Of a stretch of 64,000 nt of DNA, positions 30,516 through 42,361 are shown piece after piece (positions within the stretch are counted from its first letter, which is position 1; every line of letters begins with the position of its first letter). The stretch spans positions 620,001 through 684,000 of the forward strand of contig JAACMV010000023.1 in assembly GCA_010909725.1 (NCBI GenBank), read 5' to 3'. The DNA is from Picochlorum sp. 'celeri' (lineage: Eukaryota; Chlorophyta; Trebouxiophyceae). Made by a program: the position numbers and the translations under genes. The notes beneath the pieces are model-generated. The model was not told the origin of the DNA, did not search any database, and saw only the letters and a program-made list of their open reading frames with translations.

Positions 30516-32187
30516 GGAAAAAGGCACTTTGTTCTTCCTGTGCGCTTTGTGACAGTGAAGCAATCAGTGGGTCTTTGGTTATGTTTTCAGAATACTGTCC
30601 GTGGGGAATTGTCATGTGACATATGTAGCCAGGAGATAGGGTCCTATTTTTATATGGTATTGGCTGTGTGATGTGTTGGATGATGGACCACCAGTCAAAT
30701 TTCGGGTTGCTGTCAACATGATGGAATATTGGGCCATTGCCATTGAATTGTATCTGCATGGATGTGACATTTTCGCTTTGTACATGTAATCTAGCAATCC
30801 ATTTTTTATAACCGTCGTCAAACACACGTGCCTTATCCATGGGAAATGATGCCACGGCTGTGCAGGAGGCTAGTTTTTCGAGCCTGCTGTTGACTAGAAA
30901 TGAAGCCAGGACAGCATGCTTTGGCAGTGCTGACATGATGCACTGCTGCTCCAAGGCCTCTTGTATCCTTTTCACCGGTTCTCTTTTGAATTCATTGATG
31001 GTCTTCCTCAAAGTGAGCGCATTTATCAGAAGACTGCGGATGATTATATCTGTAGAGTCGATATCTGATGATGCCAACTTGAGAAATTCTCCTCCTTCAA
31101 TCTGTAGAATATGGCTTGAATTGCCTATGATGTCATTTGGCACTTGAGTGTCTTCTGATAGTCTAGATAGCTCAATGTTTGTTGTGAAGGTATCATGATG
31201 GTCTGGAATCAGTCTGTTTTTGCGGACACTGGCAATCAGGCTTATCAGAATGGCTTGGACAATATCTAGTTTGCTGGGTTGCATGTTGAGATTGCATGCA
31301 AGATCTGACACCTTTTGCTGCAATCTCTTGATCACTGTGCTGGATACATATAGATACTTTGAGACAAAAGTTTGCTTTGAATAATATCTCAGCGCTCCTG
31401 GAATAGCTATGAGTTTTGATGCATCCAGTTTCAAGACATCAAGAGCTGTCTGCAAACCCCTGGGTTGATGATGACGTGCTCCCGTATGATTCTTGGCAAA
31501 CCAAGCGTCGTATTGTGATAGCATGCTGGATTTATTGCTATTATTTAGTTGCAGCGCGTGATATATTGAAGACAGTTTCTCCAATATACGAACAGCTCTT
31601 CCCGCATCAGCTAGCACATGGGCAATGTGCATGGTTAGTACTGAGCCATCAGTAAAGGTCACGAGGTCAAACTTGATCAGATCATGATCAAGGTTAATCA
31701 TTTGATCTCTGTGAATGTAATTACTCTCTTCAAACAATTGTGTCGGACAGGACTCACTCCATAGCATATCCATGGAGGTTTGCATGGACATGGCTCTGGT
31801 CTTTGAACTGAGTGCAAGGTTGTACTTCTCATGGCGAGGCTCAATCACACAACTAGGATGCTTCCACCCAAAAGATGTCGACTTCAGTCTCTTTGATAGG
31901 ATGGGAAGCTCAGATTTTAACACGTGTAGCGAGTGCCTGAGCAATGTTGGGCAAATACATGTCTCTTTGTAAAACAGGGAGACACTGAACGCCATATCTG
32001 CACACAATAACGACGCTGGAGAGGGCTGCTGAGTTTTGAGGTGCTCTTGAGATGAAGTTGAATACGTGACTCCATTCCAATAATCCTGCAGGACTGTTGT
32101 CAACCCCTGTTGTACCTTGTTCTGGTGTGGAACTGACCATCTCTCAGGACATTGAAGTCTCACAGTTTCTCGTATCACTCGAAGCAT
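30508..32187 (-). CDS. BAHD-like (HxxxD) acyltransferase family protein
   Basis: Single exon, 559 residues. HxxxD-motif acyltransferases (BAHD, wax-ester and related groups) transfer acyl groups from CoA or carrier thioesters to alcohols or amines. The motif is HVLADAG (about 190-196), embedded in [20 protein letters not shown], with the flanking beta-strand and Ser/Gly as in BAHD enzymes. The central block [19 protein letters not shown] and the following NIELSRLS fit the second half-domain. The DFGWG motif of classical plant BAHDs is not seen (FDWWSI is nearby). Substrate unknown. ATG at 32187. The stop falls inside the YKT6 coding sequence on the other strand. Confidence 0.7.
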   Translation of the reverse strand: MLRVIRETVRLQCPERWSVPHQNKVQQGLTTVLQDYWNGVTYSTSSQEHLKTQQPSPASLLCADMAFSVSLFYKETCICPTLLRHSLHVLKSELPILSKRLKSTSFGWKHPSCVIEPRHEKYNLALSSKTRAMSMQTSMDMLWSESCPTQLFEESNYIHRDQMINLDHDLIKFDLVTFTDGSVLTMHIAHVLADAGRAVRILEKLSSIYHALQLNNSNKSSMLSQYDAWFAKNHTGARHHQPRGLQTALDVLKLDASKLIAIPGALRYYSKQTFVSKYLYVSSTVIKRLQQKVSDLACNLNMQPSKLDIVQAILISLIASVRKNRLIPDHHDTFTTNIELSRLSEDTQVPNDIIGNSSHILQIEGGEFLKLASSDIDSTDIIIRSLLINALTLRKTINEFKREPVKRIQEALEQQCIMSALPKHAVLASFLVNSRLEKLASCTAVASFPMDKARVFDDGYKKWIARLHVQSENVTSMQIQFNGNGPIFHHVDSNPKFDWWSIIQHITQPIPYKNRTLSPGYICHMTIPHGQYSENITKDPLIASLSQSAQEEQSAFFLT

Positions 32188-32329
32188 TGTTCATCACCGT
32201 GTCAAGAAACATAAAAAAGTATCATGCAATAAATATTGACTCGATTACATCAAGATATTCGTGTATACCAATCTCTGAGAATACATGTGACCGGAGAGTT
32301 GTCATACCATTGACCATGGAGACACTCAC

Positions 32330-34249
32330 TCACTCAATCGACATATGCTCAAGACTTTTGGAAAACTCAACATCTGTAGGCATTTTGGTCACTTCTCGAA
32401 CGAGCATGGTGGCATATGTTGAAGATGGAAGGGAAAACCTCATGGACAGGGCCAGAAATTTGCTGCCCGTCTGCTCCTCTGGTATCTCATCAAACTCTGG
32501 AATGTCTTCGTCTATGCTGTCATATTTGTAAAATTTATGCTCAAGATCACTTGGAATATAGACAGCGTGTCTATACATGCCTGGAAATTCACTAAATTGA
32601 AATTGCTTTACGTCATGCACCTTCCCAGATTCATCATTGACTGCTGCCATGTACTTTTCATACAGTGATCCTGTCAAGTTCTGTGGATATCTGACAGAGG
32701 ACCCAGGGAGAGGGAGAACAAGATCCTGTATGCTATACTTTCCACTATCAATATCATCCTGCGCGACAACTATTGGTTCCATGCCATCAACTGATGGCGT
32801 TGCAACATCTTGCTCTCGTTTTCTCTTCCTCTTCAATTCACCTATCTGGTCTCGTGGTAGAACCAAATCACCCTCCACGAGTGTATCAATACCATACAAT
32901 TCAATTCTTTCAGATAAAACGCTGTTCCACACGTACGCTTGGAAAGCATGAATGTACAGATTTCTTGAGGCCTTTGGTAAAGCTAACAACGCCTCTGGAT
33001 AATGCTCTTCTGTATTCCCCTTCTTTTCCAAGACCTCCAAGACAGTCCTCTCTGCATGAAAAGACCGCGGAAGCCGCTTCAGAGCCTCATCTACATTACC
33101 GGTATTGATATAGGACATGAGCACCTCCCTAGCATCTGATCGGGTTTCAGAAGTAGGCCTCATCACACAGTCTAATGCTTCCTTCCATTTCCCTTGCAGA
33201 AGCAACTGGCCGGTATGGTGTGTCGGAGATTCTCCCGTACCAAACCTCTGCAGGCCGAAATAATTTATAAAGCCATTCGCTTTTGTACAGAGCACAGCTT
33301 TGCGAACGTGATCCTCAGTGGAGGAAATCCCTCTCAAAACAATCTCAAAAACATTTCCAGACAAATCACCAAGGCCCAAAGTCTGCGCACAGTATTCAAA
33401 ATTTCCAAACTCCAGTTGAGGAGACAGCGCCTTGGTTACATTGACTAATCGGTCCGGATGGACTTGATATGCCGTGATCCATTGTGATGTAATTGCCCGC
33501 TTGTCTTTTGACCCAGCCACAGACAACACTTTTGGTGAAATATACAGCATTCTAGATATCCTGTTCAATGCCGTCGCACAATCCATATTTATTTTCTTCA
33601 TCACGCATTTGACATATTTGTACTGCTTGCCTCCCGGCCACGGTTCCCGTGCTCGCCGAATTGGCTTGCCTGGATTGCCCTTGGCTTTGTTTGATCTCTT
33701 TTTCATGACGGTAATGGTGTGCTGATCGGGATTACTATCATCGTTTGCAGTCGTGTCGTATTTTGGATGATTTGCATGAGTCTCTATCGACGGAAGAAAG
33801 GGACAATTCCGAAACATGGTGTGGAATTTCCGCCGCTTGTCCTTGTCATCTGTGACCTTCAACACAACAGGTTGACATTCCTTCCTTGGATTCTCAACGA
33901 GCTGCTCCAAGAAATCCTGTAGATCCTTTCTACAAGATTCATATTCCGGAAACATACTCTTGTATTCCTCAACAATGGCATCGACGCTGTTGTACGTTTT
34001 GTTGTCGTCCTCATGATATTGCCCTTTCGGAAGGTCCTGGTTCGTCAGAACAGCTGCCACACCGTTCAAATCCAATTCAGTCACACGAAAGTCAGAGAAC
34101 CTGTGGGATGCAATTAAAATAATAAATGATGTATATAAGCCATTAAATACTTGTAAAAATCATCATCAGTACCTTCGGCGCAGAATTCCTGTGAATGCAT
34201 GTGTTGAGGTTTTGTAATGACAAATGCCGACACTCTTTTCGGATTGCAT
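32330..34249 (-). CDS. tRNA pseudouridine synthase, TruD/PUS7 family
   Basis: Two exons, 34249-34173 and 34100-32330, joined in phase over a 72-nt intron (GTACTG donor, CCCACAG acceptor); 615 residues. PUS7 makes pseudouridine 13 in tRNA and also modifies mRNA. The join creates GILRRRFSDFRVTELDLNG, the family's N-terminal block. The catalytic Asp is in SVAGSKDKRAITSQWITAY; other blocks are LGLGDLSGNVFEIVLRGI and GFINYFGLQRFGTG, and NLYIHAFQAYVWNSVLSER. A Lys/Arg-rich insert (ELKRKRKREQD) sits in the TRUD domain. The start ATG at 34249 lies in exon 1; exon 2 alone has no ATG before the conserved region. The HxxxD gene follows 142 bp downstream. Confidence 0.93.
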
Positions 34250-34550
34250 GTTTATGACAGATTTACAGAAGAGAATATCAAAATAATCCGAGACATGATA
34301 TCCTCAAGACATAGAATAATGATAATTGGTTGCTACAGAAGAGCCTCTCCTTGAAAGTGCCAATTGGTTACTGCCAGACTGACCCAGCACATTCGGGAGT
34401 TTATTTATTTTTCTCAGAAATAGAGTTCGCCGGAGATTGAACATCATGTCGATCGAAGTAATCGTGGTTTGATGTGCTGTCCATGTGATCTCAGAAGTAT
34501 GTACTGGGAGATCTTTGAATCTCCATCTCTGGATACCATTGATCAATGGT
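34250..34550. other. Gap between minus-strand genes
   Basis: 301 bp between the PAN/FN3 gene stop and the PUS7 start; 3' UTR and promoter. No gene seen. Confidence 0.5.
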
Positions 34551-36313
34551 TCAAGGGTATGGACTGATATACCTTCCACTGGAGCAAACCTTGTTTCCAG
34601 GCTCATTAAACGCTCCTACATAGCAACCATATCCAGTCCATCGATCCAGACCACTAACACTACCCGAGGCTGTTGTGCCACTGGAAGGACGGGAGATGAC
34701 ACCCGAACTGAATGAGGTTCCGCTTTCATCAACACACTTATCTGCTGGTTGTACATCAGACTTGTGGCAAAAGATTTTGTATGTCTCTTGCGGATATCCC
34801 TCAGGGTTCGAGATGGTGAATCCAATTGTGACTGAATTAGTTAAACGGCCCAAATTTGTTATTCCTGTTGGCACTCCAGGCACTATGGCTTCCTTGCACA
34901 CATCTCCACTGTCGCAAAGAATCGACTTCTTGGAGGAGCAAACACGGCTCAAGCCATTAGCATACTGATTCACTGCACTGTAATAGCAGTCATAGTACAC
35001 GTCTGATGCGCCACTCGATGGAAACGTATACGCAATTGACGTTGATGGGTCAGTCACCTCTGCTGGGCTAGGAGCACTGGAACCAATCCTTTGGGTTCCA
35101 TCACATCCTGCTGCATCACCATAGTCGACGCAAATCACAGAGTATAATCCTGCTGGGACTCCATCATCTGACTGTACAGCAGTAAAGGATACCGATAGAT
35201 CGTCAGCTCCAGCGCTTACTGACAGCCCTGTAGGTGCTGTTGGGGCTTCTGGTACAAATCGTAGCCTTGCAGAGCACACGCCATCTGAAACCGTTGGCAG
35301 AAAGCTGTTCATAGATATGACATAGCAATCATAACCATCTGACGGCGTTGCTGTGATAGGAAGGGTGCTCTGAGCATTGTTTAGAGTCGCTGTGATGGAT
35401 GTTGCACCAGAGCCACCGCATGTTGCAAGATTGCTGCAGTCCAGTGTCACAGAGTTTTTGATGTCCAAAGCTGATGCTGGCCTGCACCCACTGTCCTTGG
35501 TGTTACACCGTATATTGTAGGACATGTTTGTTTCAACGTCCCCTAAAGTCGAGGGAGGCGTGAAAACAAGGTCAATCCTGTCGAGATTTGCGTATTGAGA
35601 AATAGCTGATGCAGGCCAAGTGGCCTGTGTCATGGGTGCCGGTGGAGGTGATGGTGGTGGCGGTGGTGGCGGACTGCGTCTGCTGACAACCCCTTGTGCC
35701 CAATCATCGAGACTACTCATATCTTCGCATATGAGCTTTCCGGACCAAAAGTTACTGCTGCGAGTAAGTTTCAGAGATTCTTTGGCGGATAGCAGAGTAC
35801 ATACACCTGTGATTCGATTGAACATGAATGCCTCACACTTTCTATCTGCAACAAGAATTCCAGATGTCATCGGACAATGGTCAGATACCGAGCAGTCTGT
35901 ATCCAGAGCTTGACTTCCATCATCTGTGAGCCTCCAATTCAGCAGACAGGCATCCGCACACCCGGCAAGACTGCTGTGCCCAGGTCTGTTCAGCTTGTAC
36001 ACGGCAATAATGTCTCCATCTCTATACATACTGCAAGGTACCGATGATATCGAGTGGCTCCCATGATATAATATACTACCATATTGTTCTTCAAATACAT
36101 TATCAATACCTACCTCTTCCTCTGATTGAATTTGACAACTTGTCTTCGAAGGGTTCTGAGAGTTGCTTCGTCAGGAATTGTGCTCGCAAAACACATACCA
36201 CCGAGTGTTGCATCCCGTTCTATTCGTGCAACTGATTTTACAGGTGTATTAGCAAATGATCCGACTATGAGCTGTGCCAAGGCTGTGAAAAGTACAAGAA
36301 TACATAGAGCCAT
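34551..36313 (-). CDS. Secreted PAN-like, Pro-rich, fibronectin-III-like surface protein
   Basis: Two exons, 36313-36114 and 36030-34551, joined in phase over an 83-nt intron (GTAGGT donor, TTGCAG acceptor), 559 residues. Signal peptide: ALCILVLFTALAQLIVGSFA. A Cys-rich segment (about 65-165) with HSSLAGCADACLLNW and CEAFMFNRITGVCTLL has the PAN/apple pattern, a protein- or carbohydrate-binding fold. A proline spacer SPPPPPPPSPPPAP, typical of algal wall glycoproteins, follows. The rest holds two to three disulfide-rich repeats that resemble fibronectin type III (APTAPTGLSVSAGADDLSVS, VPTGITNLGRLTNSVTIG), each ending in a Cys. No membrane anchor is seen, so it is probably extracellular or in the wall. 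Function unknown. Confidence 0.78.
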
Positions 36314-36836
36314 CGTCCTATTCAAGCAGGAGAACGCTGTCCTGTCGTAATGGCTTCAGTCGACTCAAAGTATGTACGTGTCTATGTGTTGCATCAATAT
36401 ATCCTTTGATAAAATCTATTTAATAGATGAGAATCCGAAATTGAAAAATTTTCCACCCATACCTCCTATTACTGCTGGTAGACAGCGCACTGCTGTGTAT
36501 TACAAGTAGTACGTTACAGTCCGAGCACTGTAACGTAATGCGCGGACCCTCGAGGTGAGCAAGGCGCCGGCGCCTCGGTTGGAAAAGGCGCGATTTGAGC
36601 CACTTTTTAACAAATCCTTTGTTTTCTTTCATACAAAAAAGACGAAGTTGTTTGTCTCCGAATGAAAACAATACCAATATGACCGCTCGCACGCTGCCTG
36701 CTGTCCAGACACATCAAATCTTGGGACAGACTGAGATTACAGGTCCACGGGCATGAACATGATATCAGGTATCATAGGGTTACATTTATTTCTCAACGTG
36801 TCATATGATCACTCATGGGATTTCAAATGGTCGGTC
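36314..36836. other. Gap with GC palindromes and an inverted repeat
   Basis: 523 bp between the end of the Virilizer gene and the start of the PAN/FN3 gene, both on minus. It holds an 11-bp inverted repeat (36510-36537) and a GC-rich patch at 36541-36600 with palindromes CCTCGAGG and GGCGCCGGCGCC, unlike the AT-rich surroundings. Probably a promoter or an unannotated RNA; no RNA family recognised. A tiny plus-strand ORF at 36350 lies just beside the PAN gene start and is not credible. Confidence 0.4.
36510..36537. repeat. Perfect 11-bp inverted repeat with 6-nt spacer
   Basis: Arms TACGTTACAGT (36510-36520) and ACTGTAACGTA (36527-36537) are exact reverse complements, with spacer CCGAGC. As RNA it would form a stable hairpin; as DNA it could be a dyad transcription-factor site. 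It lies in the upstream region of the PAN/FN3 gene. Confidence 0.85.
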
Positions 36837-39800
36837 TTATTTTTTCAGCCTCTCCTTTAACTTTTCCAGGAGGATTGGGTTCTTGGCTAACAGGTCTTCA
36901 ACCTTGCTACGATCTTTGAGCAATTCCTGCAACTCGTCAGCACCAAGGTTCAAAATGTTTCCAGCAGGTGCATCAGGAGGGGTTTCCTCTGTTTTCAAAG
37001 TCGAGGTATTTCCCTCAGGCTCAGCATCTTCATCTTTAATGGCGTTTTCCTCTGACTTCCTGCCGTTTTCATCAGCCTGTTCCTCTTCCTCTTCATCAGA
37101 TGATGACTCTGCAAAATCAATCTTGACCTGCTCACCCTGGGGATCAATCCTTTCTTCTGCTTCCTCCTCCTTCATCTCTACCAATTCATGTTTCAAAGAT
37201 GTGTCCTCTTCTGCGGCAACTGCAGGGTATAGATCAGCATACAAATCGACGTCTGCTTCCTCCTCCACATCCTCATCTTCTCTTTGATCTATCTGGGCTG
37301 TCAAAATATTATCAAAAGCCTCTAGCTCCACTCGTGTCGCTTGTTGTAATGCTTGGTCTTCTTGCACATGTTGCTTGCTTGGGGACTTGGCAGTGGCCTC
37401 TTCTTCCTTGTGAGGAGGTGATATGTCAGCAGCAGCTTCTCCTTGATGCTCTGCAGGAGATGGCTCCATCGCCAAGTCTGGGAATTCTTGCTGCGGGATC
37501 ATATTTTCATTAAGGGACCGCATAGGGTGAGTAAACCAAGGGTGCAAAATATCGGCAACGCAAAATCTATTGAGTTCTTGGCCAATATCCCATCCAATAT
37601 ACTTTGATAACTTTGATCGCATTGTGACTGGTGCTTTTGACTGAGGTCTCGTAAAGCGATTCTTCCAGAATATTCCTAGAGATTTTGAATCATGTAACAT
37701 CTGGTAGAAACTCGCAGCACTGAGGAAAGATGGCGCCTCACCAGCGCTACCGCGAGCACTTGCCTCTTTTGCTACAGCAGCAAATCTAGATGGGGCACTC
37801 TTGGGTTTCTCTAACGGCATGGCGTCCATATCGGCATGAAAATTGATGCAAGTCTTCTTCAGGATATTTTCAAGACACTTGAATACTAAAATGACGTTTT
37901 CGTCCGGTACTTGGGCCTGGACAATCTGGTATTGCTGAATCAACCACTGTGAACCTGTCATGATTTGCTGCATTGTTGGATGTAAAATTTTCTCTTTCTC
38001 AGATTTGGTACACAAAGCAATCACGCCATGTAAAATATTTTCTCTTCCTCCCCTATTTTGGGACATCATATGAAGCAGATTTAGAGCTATCGGAATATTT
38101 TCTCCAAGGGCAGCAATATGGTCTAGTATAGTGCATGATATTAGGGCACCTGCATGCCTCTGCAAAACATCAACATTTGAATTCTCGGCCAAGTTGAATA
38201 CATCAAGCGATATTGATTGATCACTTAATATAGTAAGAGACTCAAGTGCCATGGTGAGCACAGAGGTGGCCTCTGTCATATCAAAATTTGGATCTTCTTG
38301 AATGCTCTGGTGAAGAATACTTTCTGCAAACATGTGAGTTTGTCAGTCCATGGGAACAATCTTGCCTCCATATCCCTTAGTTACGTACCTACTAAATTTG
38401 ATAGATTCACAGGAATCGATGAATCTAGTGCTGCCGCTTTCAACGCAGGCTGATAAAGAATGGGAACTACAAGTTCAAGCGTTCGTCGCATGTCATGCAG
38501 GAAGCTGGATGACTTCATCGCATCATTCAGATGAGACGACAACACGCCAATCAGAAAAGCCCCCATACCACCACCTAATCCAGATCCTTTGGATATGAAA
38601 CGGACAGCAGCTGCTCGCACTAGAATCAGCTCAGATGACATGCAACAAGACACATAATGTTCAAAAGGCAAGATGCAGCTTTCTATTTCCTCTGTAAGTG
38701 CAGCCCTATATTTCTTCTCTGCTATAGACAAATGATTATGATATCCTTTTCTAGGCCATTCAGATGGAAATATATCCCCTAAAAGAAGAGATAGGCTGAG
38801 CAATGACACCGGAGAGAAGGCAACTGTGCAACCACTTTCTGTTGGTGAGGCTACAGCTCCACTCACAGCCGTTGGAATCACGAGTGGTTTCATGTAAGGG
38901 CACGATACCCATATTCGTAGAGATTTTGCTAAATTCCATCTTATTCTTCGCAGCGAATAGCTTGAGTTTGTCTCAAACTGATGAGCAAGACCTACAATGG
39001 TCTGAGAATCAATTGACACTGCAGCATGGGCACGGAGCAATGCATTTAGCATGGAAGGACTGCTCAAACGAATGTACCTTGAGACATTTTTGATGTAATG
39101 AAATATACACGATGTGGCACTAAGGAGCATTTGTTCGATTGTCTTTCGATTTCTGGTGATTGAACAGATGTCGATTGCTGCTCCAGTTCTGTGCAGCCAC
39201 ATCCTATCGGCAATGGACGCAGAGAATACCTCTGTGGCACAGACCAAACATCTCAATAGCATCTCAGTCCCTCTCTTCCGCTGAAAACCCATTGATGCTT
39301 CCTCAGAAACTCCTAGGTACAAATTCAGTGCTCGCAAGGTTGAAGCTAACTGTCCTAGCCTCTCTGGCTCGTCAAGAAGCAGGCGAATCTCATCCCAGCT
39401 CATCGAGGCACTGACAGAACAGTCGAAAAAAGCAGCATCCAACACGTCAAAGTATTCTGACTGATCCATGAGGGTTTCGGAATGATCTTTTATATCAATG
39501 CGTGGAAGTTGCGATCCCAACAAATCAATCAGCTCAGGGAAGCCACCCGTCGAAATTCTCGAAGATACAAAGAGACCCCCTAGAATTCTCTGAACCTTCA
39601 GAATATGATCTGGTGATCTAGGAAGCAATTCAGATTTCAACGCCGCACTGATCCCGTTGTACATTTCTTCGGCCTTTGTCACCCACCATGACAGGTTTCT
39701 GACCGAATGGAAAGCAATCAAATTCGACAGAACTTCAAGTGAAACCCCGAAAGAGTTGACCACAGCACTCGAAGTTTCGACGCTGAAGGCATCATCACTT

Positions 39801-41944
39801 AATATACCTATATAGTCCTTAATGCCCTGATTGCATTTGGCAAGTAATGCATCACCAACCTGACTGAGCAAGGGGGATTGTGGGTAATCCTGCAAGACAG
39901 CCAACATAGGAACTCTAATTGTCCCCCATTCCTCATCTCTTAACCTTATTAAGGTAGATGAAGCTTTCAAATGGCCACAAAAATCTCTAACAAACGTTTT
40001 GTATGGTATTCTATCGACATTTGAGACCGAAGCAAGCAGTTCATTCTGCAAGCAGATCTTCAAATATTCCACAGAAATTAAAGTCAGGTCGATATCCTCC
40101 ATGATACTGCAACCAAAACGAACACAAATGCTGCAAAACATTCCAACACAGGCACTGGAGAAGTCTTGCAAATCATCTTTGCGGAACTTTACTGTCAAAT
40201 TGCTGAGCACATCAGCCAATTCAGATGGAATCCTGAGTGATTCAAGATATGAGACAAACAACTCTTGCACCACAGCACCATTGATATCTTCTGAGGAAGA
40301 AAATTTTTTGACATCACACTGCAACTTCTCAACAACAATCTGAGATTTCTGATCTGACAAATCATTGAACAGACTTCTCAAAGAATCCAAAACTTCCATG
40401 AATTCAGATTCCCGAGTGGAATCTCTGGCAACCAGGCCTTTCAAATCTTTCAAAAGATCTGAAATTTTTCTACAAACACCATAGCATGCAACAAGTTGTC
40501 CTATAGCAGACTCTAAACCCGTGATTGGAGAAGGCTTGAATCGCTTACTATGGTCTAGAATACACTGTAGCAATGTCTTCTCTGACTGTGACTGTGCATC
40601 CCAAAAATCAGATCTAAGATTAACATAAGAACGATCTGCATCAATTCGTTTCATCATATCTTTAAGATCGTTCGATTTGCTGTCAGTGGCTTTCGATCCA
40701 TCAGGCATCTTGACTCGTTTACTAACATGTTGCTTTTTATCATCATTTCTCCTTCGCTTCCCAGCAGTTGACTTTCCAACAGCTGCACCATCGTCTTGAA
40801 TACCATTTATTGGAAGCATTATATCTCTAGACTGCATACAATCAGTTTCAGATATCACACGGCAAGCAGAGACCCCTCCTTGCTTGAGCAATATCCATGT
40901 TAGAGAAACAACCTTGTTGTAAAATGATCCCGGCAATCCTCGCAATCCCAAAATGGCCCTCAAGAGCGCCCATCCATCATGCGATACAAAATCAGAGGCG
41001 GACTGCTGCCGCTGCAAAGCAAGCGCAATCACATCAAGCCCATTGCTTCCCAATTCAATTAATGCCTTCTCACAAACTCTTCCATCCCAAAATACAGCTA
41101 AAAATGTAGAAACCCAGCCCACAGCCATATTTATGGCACTATTATAGACGTTTCCATTATCATGCTGGTTCGAAAGCTGAGCACTGCCATCATATATTAT
41201 ACTAGCCATTGACACAAGCTTCTCCATGTCCTCTGCCATCGCCTTCTCTGATCGATCATCAGTATCATCAGAAAAAGATTTCAACAACTGTAAAGCTTCT
41301 TCAGATAGATAATCGCCAGAGATATACCGCCTCTGCCGTGGACAGGATGCACACACATGTGTCAGGCATCCAACTGGGTCATCAGGTATATCAATCTCCT
41401 TGTCTCCTTCATCCGGCCTTCCACGCTTCATCGCAGCAATGGAATCAAGTTTAAACCCATATATTGTTACAGGAGTAGTCTGGTAGTTTCCACGGAGCAC
41501 AATATGATTTGTTAAAGCACCACGCAGGGATACCATGACAGTGCCTGACCGAGGCTGCTTTAAACCTTCATAAAGACACACAAATCTGCTCGAGCCTTGC
41601 CGCAAATCCTTCGCAAACACATTAATAACAGCTTCCTCAGAATTCTCCTGTGTCGTAGGAATAGCACCAATCTGAAGCTGTGATATTTGGCACGCTTCCT
41701 TGAAACAAATCTGCAACATTCACACAAACAACCATAAAATCGCATCCTGTGCTTCACATAACAAACTCAATCGATCACCAACCTCATCTGAAACATCTCC
41801 AAATCGTTCATGAATAAAAATCTGCTCAAAAAGTTTGTCACCAATGCCTAGAACATCCAGTTGTGTGGGCCCTGCATTGAACTCGCCTGCAATCGGCCCA
41901 TCCTCCTCCTCCTCCCCTTTACTACTACTCTTTGGTTTTACCAT
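36837..41944 (-). CDS. Virilizer homologue, m6A methyltransferase complex scaffold
   Basis: Three exons, 41944-41783, 41710-38389 and 38323-36837, joined in phase (introns of 72 and 65 nt); 1656 residues. Virilizer (VIRMA/VIR) is the scaffold of the nuclear m6A writer with MTA/MTB, WTAP/FIP37 and Hakai. The N-terminal domain is recognisable: a short exon ending in FIHERFGDVSDE, then ISQLQIGAIPTT and the hallmark LTNHIVLRGNYQTTPVTIYG, which closely follows plant VIR (TNHLVVRGSY...IVYG). The long middle is helical with ARM-like content, and the C-terminus is acidic and Glu-rich (about 1480-1620). A Lys/Arg block near residue 370 (KRRRNDDKKQHVSKR) is NLS-like. The length is near that of animal and plant orthologues. 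The first exon follows a divergent promoter shared with the HECT gene. Confidence 0.82.
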
Positions 41945-42361
41945 TTTAATATGGATAGTTGTCTGCTCTCATCAAGAATCCTTGTATTTTTTTCAAGGAG
42001 AAGTTCCTAATTTTATAACATTTGATATCATGGTATCATGGTGGTTGTCCATAAGTTTAGCCTTGCTTTCGGGAGTGGTAATGTCATTAATTGTACATTT
42101 GAATACGTTGTGGTATAGAACAAGGGCTACAGTGCCGAGTTAATGGGATACCGCCCTGCGGAAAGTCAACAGTACTTTTTAGAATTTCAATTTCTGACGT
42201 ATTTGGATTCCCAAGGATTCTTGGTATGCAAGCATAAAGGTATTTTATGTGCATCTGAATGTCCCATTCCAATGGGATTTATATAGCGCACGTGGTGTAC
42301 TTGCTTTGGGAATACAGGTAGTTGGAAGGTCTGTGTGTGGAAACAGCACAGGGGTGCCACT
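41945..42361. other. Divergent promoter region
   Basis: 417 bp between the Virilizer start (minus) and the HECT ligase start (plus), AT-rich in the left half. No other gene seen. Confidence 0.5.

Noticed and set aside
36350..36510. Possible two-exon tiny gene on the plus strand
   Set aside because: It yields only about 33 residues, uses a weak acceptor, and its ATG is 37 bp from the start of the minus-strand PAN/FN3 gene.
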